A stretch of DNA of 64,000 nucleotides, taken from the NCBI GenBank assembly GCA_964030475.1, contig CAXIPT010000001.1, positions 15,413,120 through 15,477,119 on the forward strand. Reading direction: 5' to 3'. This document shows, piece by piece, positions 55,001-64,000 of this stretch. This DNA comes from Tethya wilhelma (taxonomy: Eukaryota; Porifera; Demospongiae; Tethyida; Tethyidae). The position numbers and the translations under genes were made by a program. Each line of letters starts with the position of its first letter. Within the stretch, counting starts at the first letter, position 1. The notes under the pieces were generated by a model. It was not told the origin of the DNA. It did no database searches and saw only the letters and a list, made by a program, of their open reading frames with translations.

Positions 55001-58000
55001 ATCTATCAATACAAAATTAAGCCTTCAAACTTGCTCAAAAGCTCTAACCGACAGATTACCAATCGCATGCAAGGCCTAAAACTCACAGAAACTTTCCCCA
55101 GCACTCGTAGAGAGAGCTAGTGGGAAGCCACAACAGTGCCATTTTTGTTCTTCTAACGTACGTACTTCCTAACTGACTTACTTGAAAAGCATTTCCAGAG
55201 AACCAGAATGTGTTGGGCCAACTTTGACAGCACAAAGTCATTTTTCATAGGTACTACATTCCTTGATACTTTTTTACATCACAAATAAGCCTAAATGAAA
55301 ACTAGAAAGCTTTGAAACTGAGAGTATAAATTCATGTACTTCAATGTAGCCATTTGTAGGTAGAGTTCAAAGGTCATTGATTATCCACGTGGCATTTAAT
55401 ACGCATGCGCATTAGCAGCTCTAGCAGACAATAGCTGCTACTCAGATAACTCAAGCTTTTTGTAGGGACTAACCAGTCTCTGATAGTCTCCACACTGTAG
55501 TGTTGAAAAAAGTGAATAAACAAGTAGTAAAAATTTCAAAAAAATAAGCAGTGTAGGAATGGGCAGTGCGGTAAAAAGTGTTGGAGCAAGGAATGGTCTC
55601 AATTTCGGCACATGACTTTTTGTGCCTAAGTATTGGCCTGTAATTTACTTCTGACTGTTATACTTTATTCCACTTTATAGCCAAGTGGTATAAGATTGGC
55701 AGGAATTTGAACCAATATCATGTGATACTGATAAGCTATTCAAGTACAGATCACTCTAGACCATTTACAACAATTAACTATGAGGGATTAATAATGAAAA
55801 TGAAGTAGTCATGTGCCGAAATTGAGACCATTCCTTGTTCCAATACTTTTTACCACACTGCCCATTCCTACACTGCTTATTTTTTTGAAATTTTTACTAT
55901 ACTTGTTATTATGTTACTGTTAAAAACATGCACAGATCCAAAGCATGCCTTCATGTTGGTGGAGCAAGACCAACCCGGGATAGTGTTCTACACTATCTCC
56001 AAGCCAGAGAAGAATGAGTGGATGGCCTCTCTCACTCACCTCCTCACTCGAAGCACTTTTGATCACCTCCTGGACCAGAAGCTCCAAGAGGAGGAGAGAA
56101 TGATACCAGTCTTGAAGCCATCAGCAGACAAATACAAGCAAGTCACTCTAAGACTTGAATATTTATTGTATTTTACACGTGTAGTATTGTGTGCTTGTGA
56201 TCGAGTAGCGATACCTCTCTGTTGATAAAGTATTTTCTGAATAAATATGAGGTACACATGTACTCACAAACACTCAAGGTACACTTCTAATGAATGAATT
56301 GCAGTTTCTGTAAAGAGTACCATATAGCTCCAAATTGTCGTGACACAATAAAATTTGTGATAACTCAGTGGAGAAAACTTTATGATATACAGTCAAATTG
56401 CTAATCAAATTCATGCACAAAAATTTAAAGCTATACTGTATATCTCACTGCTGTTGTGTGATAACATCATTGGTTTGTATCTCCATCACATTCCATTTAG
56501 CTCAAATGCGTGCAAATTTCACTGCACATAATACACTCTAGTGACGTTGGTATAATTACATGTGCAGGTTTGCAGAAGAAGACACTGAGAATTGTATCAT
56601 GTTTGATCATGCTGATGAGAAGACCCCAGGAGGAGAATCTGGCCTTCTCATCAAGGGAGGCACCATCCACAAACTTGTGGAGAGACTCACCTACCACGAA
56701 TATGCTGGTGTGTGTTTGTACCGTAGATCAGGAAATTTTCATCGCTAAACAATTTTCGTTGATGACCATTACTGACGAAAATTAAACTTGGTGAAAATTT
56801 ATTTTGTAGGGCAATCTTTACTGAATCGTCCTCAACGACAAAAATTAAACTATGCGAAAATTTAACAGCCAAAATATTTTACCAATGAAAATTTCCCGAT
56901 CTCCGGTAATCAGTATCTGATTGTGTGTGACTTGAATGCTGACAATGTTGTGTGCTACATAGCTAGCTAGCTAGGTACACATGTATTATAGGTGAGTGAA
57001 GGGGTTCTTTATAACCACCTGAATGGTCAATTCTGTTCATTTCACTGAATTAAGTTTGTCTGGGCTGATATGCATATACCATAAATCGTGAAATTTTTGC
57101 CATTGGTTCCACTAAGAGAACTCTCGATTCCATGGTGCACTATTATTTTTTTGTGTATGTTTAGAAAAATTTCTTTGTTGATTTTTATTTCTTGCAGATT
57201 TGAGACTTGTCCACACCTTTCTCATGACCTATCGCTCCTTTTCCAACCCAAAGGAGCTCATGGAATTGCTGCTGGAACGATTCGACATCCCCATACCAGT
57301 CAACATGGAGGACCCTGATATAAGGAGAGACTCCAACATGATGAAGGCCATGAAGAGATTCAAGATCAACTACATCAAACCCGTACAACTCAGGTATAAT
57401 GATTATAGCCTCATTTCCAGGCCCCTCCCTCATGTATATTTTCTTCAAAAATAAGGAGAGAGAGAGCCTGGTGCATATTATCACGCAAGATAGACGTGAA
57501 TGTAGATGTGGCCTACGTCAGTAATTTTTTTTCGTCATCTCAGCTCACACCCACTTTGTTTTTCACTCTTGCATGTAAAGCCTTTGTTTAGCCTTGGTAA
57601 GAGAGCTAGCTGTAGACGCTACATTATTATTATTGCTATTCATAGTTGAGAAATAGCTAAAACAATCTAGCAAGAAAGCTAACTTGCAGAAACACATGGT
57701 AAAATACTTACGTAATTGCGCATTAAAAAAATCGAAGCGCGTCATTGATTGCATCACTCACGTGATAAAATGTACCAGTCTCTCTCTCTCCTTATTTTTG
57801 AAGAAAATACACGCAAAGGAGGAGCCTGGGAACAAGGCTATAATGATTATTAATCTCAGGGCGGTTAAGGCATGTCTAACAAAATTGAGCTCACGCCCCC
57901 GTTAAACATTGAATTATGTCATACTTTGCTTCCAGATTACTAGGCAACCAATGACGTCATATGTTTAATTTACTATCGCGAGTTGTAAAAAGTCGGTTCT

Positions 58001-61000
58001 GCACTTCAAAAATCATACTATGATAGTTTCTGGCTTTAATTTTCACTGATTAGGCTTATGTAGACCTCGTAGAATGAGCTACAAAAGTTGGGCTGCAGCA
58101 TATATACAGTGCTTCCAAGGTAGTCAGGGAAACTTTTTATTTTGTACTTTTTGCAAAATACAGAGACACTCATAGCATGTAACTGCAGTTTGATGATACA
58201 CATACAAACATTGCTCACTTGTGGTGCTTCACCAGGAAAGAGGGGGCTTATCACTACTTCCTGTACAGGATATGGCTTCAATTATTGCAGTGATTTTGCT
58301 CTACATTTTTAGAACGGTATAAGCGAACCGTTTCGCGTTAAGAAAAAAGCCTTGAGCATCAACTACATACTGTAGGTGGTCAACTTTTGGCGTTGGTCCG
58401 AACTCTTAACTCCAAAGTATATGCGGATAGTTGTGCAGAATGTAGCAAAAATGTTGTAATTTTGAGGTGCAAAAGTTTTTAGAACAGTATAAGCAAACCA
58501 AAACGAGTTAAGAAAAAACCTCACAGTATTAGATAGGGGGTGCATGTAGTTTAAGTCTCGTCAACTTTGTTTCATTCGTAGCAAGAACACGGCTGGAAAA
58601 CGGAACGATCTATTCGCATCCAGCTACGTTTGCAGATTCATTGCAAAATTGATGACGTATATGCACGTGAACTAGCAAAATACGTGACGTCATGTACAAT
58701 TGCACTCGTACATAGTCAAGCAATCAAACACAGAAAATGGACATCACAATCTCGTAGTGATGTCACACGGTACATGCGCTTAAGTATTGGCTATACTGAC
58801 AAGCAAGAATTCTCGAAGAGACAGGATTTTGAACGTTTTTACTGGTAAATTCATGCATTTAAAGTGTTACTAATTTCATTTTGATAGAAATATAACAAAA
58901 TAAAAAATTTCCCTGACTACCTTGGAAGCACTGTAGCTGTCTGCAATTGTGCATGTACCTGCATGCTGCATGCTGCATAGCTATAGAAAGTGACTATCTA
59001 GGCAAATTATACGTAGATTTAACTTCTTATTCAGTGAGTGCATGCAAAGTGTGTGGTGAATGCATCATGCATAATTCAAGACATACATCACGGGTGTTTG
59101 CGTCGGCCACTTAGTTGCTAAATTATAGAATATTACAGTTAGCCTAATTAAAGGTGCTACTGCACTGAAGCGGCAACTTTTTGAAAAAATGGCCCAAAAA
59201 TCAATACTGAAATTTCATTGGTTGAAAAAACGTCATTGGAATGCAATTTGCGCTCCTATTTTCGTGTTGACTCGAACAAACGCATAATTTTTCTTTGTGA
59301 CCACGTGGCAAGTTGCAGCTATTTGACATACTTATACGCTTTAGACTTATACTCATTTAGCTTCTTTCTTCCCCATTCCTTCTCTTGGTGTGCTTCTACT
59401 GCTCATCATATCTTGTAAGCGTTCAAATTCAAACTGCACGTGGTCGCACATTTTTATACACACATATTGTTCTACGCATATTATGGCTTCACTATGCGGT
59501 GTAAATTACTACGCGTACAACTTCCGTGCAATAATATTCATAGCACTTGGCAACGCAAACTGATTACCACATCAAGTGGTTGCTATAATATATACTTTGG
59601 GAATTCTAGCCCTATATATACAGTCAAAAACTGTTTTTAAACATAGCAGATGGCACATATACTACGTAATAAGTGCTAACACGCAACAATAGCGCGAGAA
59701 CTAAACAACTGAGCATACTGAACAAACACACAGGTGGTACTCAAGTCTTCAGTAGCACCTCCCTACAAACATTATTTTTGTGCTTCCTGAAATTTTCTGT
59801 GACAGACAAGCAACATTCACATTCATGTGGATAAGCACACAATAAATCTAGTGCCTATTTTTTTAAACAGAATTATAAGTGTTCTAAAAATGATGAATAT
59901 TTAGCAGAAAATAAGTTTATGTTTGACACTGTGAACAATTCTAAGTGGTACTGGATGGTGAAAACAACATAAAAGGAGAAGAAAAGAACCTTTACTCATC
60001 ATTTGACATTAGTGACAGCATATAGCTAGGTTGGTAGAGTGGTCTTCCAAACACAAGTACTGTGACAGCCAGGGTGGACTTGCTGCTGATATATTGCTCC
60101 TAGCAGTGGGTTTTCAACAGTTGTGACATGTCCTTGTAGGCTTCTTGAGAGTGTTTCAGAGTAGACTAGGTTGGATAAGTAAACAGAAGTAAATAAATAA
60201 GTGTGTACACAAAGAAATGACCAGGTACACAACAATTTGAATATACATAGTGATAATAATATAGTACACAAAATTATACTTTCCCCAAAATGGACTAACA
60301 ATTTAGTTGTACCAAAGTTGATACATATTTATAGACACAAGTTCTCTCTCTACATGTATATTTGCTTCAAACTGACCAAAAACAAGCCTTTTCTCAGAAT
60401 AACTGTAACATTGCATCAATTTAGGCTTCACAGAATGATAATTAACTAATAATACAACTTGATATTAATTTTTTGTGTGTATTATTTATTGCTAGCTAGC
60501 CATTTTTGTGCTAGCTATATAGTACTCTCCCTCGAGGAGGCAAGAAAGAAAGAAGAAGTAAAGCTGGACAATGGGCCAGCAGGATGCGTTGCTATTCAGT
60601 GGGGTGTATACGTGGAATTTAATATTTCAAAGGGGGAACTAAGTGTCTGCAAAACCATACGGGAAAAAACACCTGTGACACATACAATACAAAATTTAAT
60701 ATCTGGCCATGCCCACACCACACCCACATCCTGTGCCTTACAACTTTCAAGCAGCTATGGGCTTAATTGTTAAGGGCCCTGAGATTCGTATGGTAGCTTG
60801 GGACAGAGGGGAAAATGTGTGTGTGTGTGAATGTAAGTGAAGGGGGGGGGGGGCACGGTTATTGGTAGAGATCTGTGAGATCTATGCAGCTTGTGTGTAC
60901 TTGTTATCTTTTTTTCCCCCTCTAGTTTAATGACTTTTTGGCATATATATGTACAGGTAAGTTTTTGTTTTGTTTTTCAATTCTCTTTCAGAGTGCTGAA

Positions 61001-63279
61001 TGTTCTTAGTCACTGGGTAGAGTCCCACTACTATGATTTTGAGAGAGACCCTGAACTTCTTGCCAGACTAAAGAAGTTTGTGACATCAGTGAACGTGAAG
61101 AAATGGGTGACATCGATTCTCAGAGCACTAAGGAAGGTAAGCCATACAGTTGTACATAATGAATGCATGCAATTAAAAAAAATTGAATTTTCGAATTCAT
61201 AGTATGCTTTTCATTCTTATGTCCATAGAAAGAGGACAAGCAAGGCTCCTCATCCTCCAGGCCTATCATGTTTGACTCACCCCCAAAACCAGTGGAATGG
61301 CACATAGCAAAACCCAAGGATGAGTACCACATTCTCACTGTAAGTCCGATATCTTATTTATCATCAGAGCCTTCTCTGATATACTTCACTTTCAGGGTCT
61401 TTGCCCCTATTATCTTGTTCATCATTATGACAAACATACTTGCTCATAATTGCCCTGCATTAATAATTAGTCTGTCTCTGTAGAATACATTATTGTTACG
61501 AATTTTAAAAAGCATATACAGTGGAACCTCCCATAACGGACACTCCCAGCAACGGACAACTCTATATAACGGACAAAATCTTTGGCACGGACTCATGTTC
61601 ATATAGCTACTAATACAAACTAACCTCTGAGAGCGGACCCTCTCTATTCCGGATAACGGACAGTTCATCTGGCCCAAACGGCCAACTTAGTACAATTTCT
61701 ATCTCTAAATAACGGACAAACAGGAAACCACACCCCTTAGCATTAAATATTATGACAAAATTAATTTCATCCAGCAGCGCAGCAAGCTGAGCAAATGCTT
61801 TCAAAGCCTTTGAGTAGGTTAGTTCTTCATTTTGTCCAGATAAGTTAAGCCCATAATAGACTAAGAGCTAAATATTACTATAAGTACAATGCCATTTATC
61901 TGATTTAGACATACAAACAATTTTTAAATACATAGTAATACATCATTGCTGCATGTTGAAACTTGTTGGATAAAAGATACTATTATAGTGAAGGTGTTTT
62001 GGCTATATTGGTGTCAACCTCTGAAAGAGGACAACCTCTCTATAAAGGACAAAAGTCGTGCTCCCAACTTGTCCGCTATTCGGAGGTTCCACTGTAGTAA
62101 TTTAGCGATTGGGTTGAAAATCGCTAAATTAACAGGATGCAAAATTCATTTTTTAAGCTTTATTTGTTTAATTAGAACCTGAATTTCAAATCGTTTATCA
62201 CAGTGAGCCTGACTTCTTGAGGTTTACGTGGCTTAGCTGTATTCAAGCGTAGACAAATAATTATTGTCAATGATTCAAGTTCGAGCTCTTCGTCAGATGG
62301 TTACTTCATAAGTAGCTTCTAAAGGTAGGTTCACACATACTGTGTTGCTTAAAAATAGTAAATACTTTTCATGAATTTCGGATGGATCGTGCAACTCAAC
62401 GTTATGCAGACGCAGATTGTGTGGAATTGGGCAGTGAATTGCTTAATTAAAGTGTAGTTAAATCCTTTCTTTTCAAGATCTTATATAGTGCTGTTAATAT
62501 TAAATTACAATAAGGTATACCTTCTTAACTCTGGATCTGTACATACAGGGCCGGCGGAACTAGTCCGGTTGGTCTGGCAAAAACCGGACCACTGTTTTAC
62601 GTGAACGGTTGTCAACATTCACTGGTAATGATTGTCAATGTTAGAAATTAGCTTGTGGAAATCATGGCTGCCGCAGAGTCAAAAGCAAGAGTGTTCAAGT
62701 TATTATACGATTAAAACTGTAGCGAATTGTCTCAAATTGCCCTAGAATGGCTCTCGGAGCACATAACTTTGCAAAATTATCTGGGGGGCATGCCCCCAGA
62801 CCCCCTAGTGAGGCACATTTCTTCAAAACATGCACAGGGCTCTGCCCCCTGCCTGACCACTACATTTTAGCCATTTGCCATTTTATTTCTCTCTCTACAA
62901 TAATGTGTCTCTCTCTAGCTACATCCTTCTGAGTTTGCCCGTCAACTGACATTGATCCAGTCAGAGTATTTCAGAGCTATTCTTCCCTCTGAGCTCGTGG
63001 ATGCCTCCTGGATGAAGGAGAAGAAGAAAGAGGAAGCTTCTCGAAACTTGCTAAAACTGAACCGATTTGAGACGAAAGTGAGCAATCAAACAACTTTAAT
63101 TGTCAAAATTTTCTCTTTTTTTATGACATTGCACATTGTAAGGTTTGGTGAAGAGTTGAATAGCTCTTGTTTGTTGTCTGTGTGTATAGATGTCTAACTG
63201 GTTGGCAATGGAGATTGTATTCACAGAAAACTTTGAAGAGAGAGTGGCTCTCGTGTCAAGATTAGTGGACATTATGGTG
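49802..63279 (+). CDS. SOS1: Son of sevenless Ras/Rac exchange factor, DH exons absent, 3' end beyond window
   Basis: Activates Ras at the plasma membrane downstream of receptor tyrosine kinases. N-terminal histone-fold exons: 49802-49885 ([11 protein letters not shown]), 52048-52311 ([20 protein letters not shown]), 52750-52833 ([20 protein letters not shown]), 53654-53740 (IKVSMSADP) and 53861 onward, which runs into the N at 53923. The next exon, 55936-56137, is already the end of the PH domain ([19 protein letters not shown]). Then come REM/helical exons 56568-56707, 57198-57393 ([20 protein letters not shown]), 60992-61136 and 61229-61339 ([18 protein letters not shown]), and the start of the CDC25 domain at 62919-63077 ([20 protein letters not shown]) and 63190-63279. 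The DH domain and most of PH are missing. The intron after 56137 has a GC donor. One SOS gene is expected in early animals, so the 1/2 label is arbitrary. Confidence 0.93.
50516..50585. repeat. (TG)n microsatellite in SOS intron 1
   Basis: TG dinucleotide run with one TATG interruption. The rest of this 2.2-kb intron (49886-52047) shows no exon or gene. Confidence 0.97.
52006..52033. repeat. (CA)n microsatellite close to an SOS splice acceptor
   Basis: A CA run ending 14 bp before the acceptor TCGATAG of exon 52048. It displaces the normal pyrimidine tract, leaving only CTTGCTTGTCG. Confidence 0.95.
53923..54914. other. Assembly join (N at 53923) and non-coding DNA where SOS DH exons should be
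   Basis: The fifth SOS exon is open up to CATTC-N and is followed at once by TAATAAG. No DH- or early PH-like exon is readable on the plus strand from here to 55935. The interval holds AT-rich DNA and then repeat copy C. Confidence 0.7.
54915..55905. repeat. Dispersed repeat family, copy C
   Basis: Flank plus foldback unit as in copies A and B. Arms are at 55521 to about 55620 (CAAGTAGTAAAAATTTC...) and about 55795-55905 (...TTTTTGAAATTTTTACTATA). It ends 30 bp before the PH-domain exon of SOS. Confidence 0.85.
56721..56906. repeat. MITE-like inverted repeat in an SOS intron
   Basis: The left end CCGTAGATCAGGAAATTTTC and the right end GAAAATTTCCCGATCTCCGG are imperfect reverse complements. 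The body is rich in ACGAAAATTAAA motifs. It begins 14 bp after the splice donor at 56708. Confidence 0.7.
57408..57840. repeat. CCTGGGAA-type MITE with terminal repeats of about 60 bp
   Basis: AGCCTCATTTCCAGGCCCCT at the left mirrors GGAGCCTGGGAACAAGGCT at the right, and the inverted match continues through TTTTCTTCAAAAATAAGGAG. It is 433 bp long, in the 3.6-kb SOS intron (57394-60991). Confidence 0.82.
58107..58933. repeat. Non-autonomous DNA transposon with about 40-bp terminal inverted repeats and TA target duplication
   Basis: TA-CAGTGCTTCCAAGGTAGTCA at the left and TGACTACCTTGGAAGCACTG-TA at the right are perfect over at least 20 bp and continue through AGGGAAA..TTTTTATTTTGT. Inside, a GAACxGTATAAGCxAACC block occurs twice (58312 and 58482). 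No transposase is seen in the 827 bp. The TA duplication and CAGT end suggest the Tc1/mariner-pogo group. The rest of the host intron, to 60991, shows no gene. Confidence 0.88.
61519..62094. repeat. Pogo/Tigger-like MITE with TA target duplication
   Basis: TA-CAGTGGAACCTCCCATAACG at the left and CGGAGGTTCCACTG-TA at the right. Internal tandem-like AACGGACA motifs occur near both ends. 576 bp, no transposase, in an SOS intron. CAGTGGAACCTC is the kind of end known from Tigger/pogo elements. Confidence 0.85.
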
Positions 63280-64000
63280 GTAGGTGAAAATAACATCATT
63301 CTGTATACTCCTCCATGCATGAGTGACTGGGTTGTACAATAACGTGATACTATACTAGCCTCTAAGCGTAGCAGGGAGGGACTGGTTCATGAGGCTGATA
63401 CTATACCTTAGGCCTCATATTGCATACTCCGTGGAGGGACTGGTTCACAAGGCTAATACTATACCCTCACCAATATATATATTATTACTAGCAAATGCCT
63501 ACGACATTTGGGGGCGAGCGTGAGCGCCTAAATAATGTGTTGCACATGTAATGAGTACGTATTGTGTCTGCAATAATGAATCAAATGTGAGGTTCATGGT
63601 GATGACATCATGTTTGTAAACTTGCATGTGTGGATGTGATAACATTGAGAGAATGGGTGAATATTGTTCAGAGTTGATTTAGTTTTGGACAGTCAGGGTC
63701 AAATGCTGCTGCAAGTCTAGATGCTGTGTGGTTAGCTGGTGAGATCACATGGCAGAAAAAAAAAGAGCAGTAGACATGTTCAACCAAGCAACTTAAGAGA
63801 AAGAAGACAGAGAAGAATATCTCTAAATTATCATAGTATTGTTGCATGAGTCAGTAAAAGTAGCCAGAGACTGAGTCTACCTACCGAGCTCGTCTATGGT
63901 TGTCAGACTATGCCCATCTGCATCTTGCTGTCACCTCACTTGTCTTTGCTCTGGTGTCTCATTGTCTCAGCTCCCTCTGCTTTCTTTGTCAGTGTTTGTC
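63280..64000. other. SOS intron running off the window
   Basis: No further SOS exon is seen after 63279. GAGGGACTGGTTCA..AGGCTRATACTATACC occurs twice (about 63384 and 63432), a short direct repeat. Confidence 0.5.

Noticed and set aside
1..64000. tRNA or rRNA genes
   Set aside because: None recognised by eye on either strand; a covariance-model scan was not possible here.

Overview
The window looks like animal nuclear DNA, most likely from a demosponge; this is inferred from gene content because no search could be run. The genes have many short introns (often 60-150 bp) with GT-AG borders. Animal housekeeping and signalling genes can be read exon by exon: the AP-4 sigma subunit, tyrosyl-DNA phosphodiesterase 1, symplekin, a CCDC175-like coiled-coil protein and the Ras activator Son of sevenless. 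They sit among gene types that are expanded in sponges: large beta-helix multi-pass membrane proteins, a kinase-coiled-coil-kelch protein, and a receptor with FN3 repeats. Non-coding DNA holds many small inverted-repeat transposons and simple repeats. Single N bases at 34023, 40703 and 53923 look like assembly joins.

Layout, left to right. 0.2-1.9 kb (+): a type II membrane glycosyltransferase-like protein. 2.5-6.3 kb (+): a beta-helix/multi-pass protein whose frame is broken by one TGA. 6.5-7.7 kb (-): AP4S1 in five exons, one of only 12 nt, head-to-head with the first of three nearly identical intronless NNMT/INMT-type methyltransferase genes (7.9, 9.1 and 16.8 kb, all +). 10.3-13.3 kb (-): TDP1. 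13.3-14.6 kb: a broken, partly inverted copy of the 3' end of the intact beta-helix gene at 18.2-22.0 kb (-). 23.3-25.9 kb (-): a protein kinase with a heptad-repeat coiled coil and a kelch domain.

27.0-44.6 kb (-): symplekin, split by a 9.5-kb intron whose two ends splice in phase. Inside that intron, on the same strand, lie a receptor with Ig-like and FN3 domains (about 35.9-40.7 kb) and a small TATA-driven gene at 33.1-33.4 kb. The small gene encodes a secreted precursor with four copies of a 16-residue acidic, Arg-punctuated repeat, and it is the most novel-looking item in the window. Symplekin is head-to-head with the CCDC175-like gene (44.8-49.2 kb, +). Son of sevenless (49.8 kb to the right edge, +) lacks its DH exons, and an N sits at exactly that point.

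The genes do not form one pathway. Links seen are shared bidirectional promoters (AP4S1/methyltransferase; symplekin/CCDC175), local duplications (methyltransferases; beta-helix gene), and a large intron that hosts other genes and repeats.
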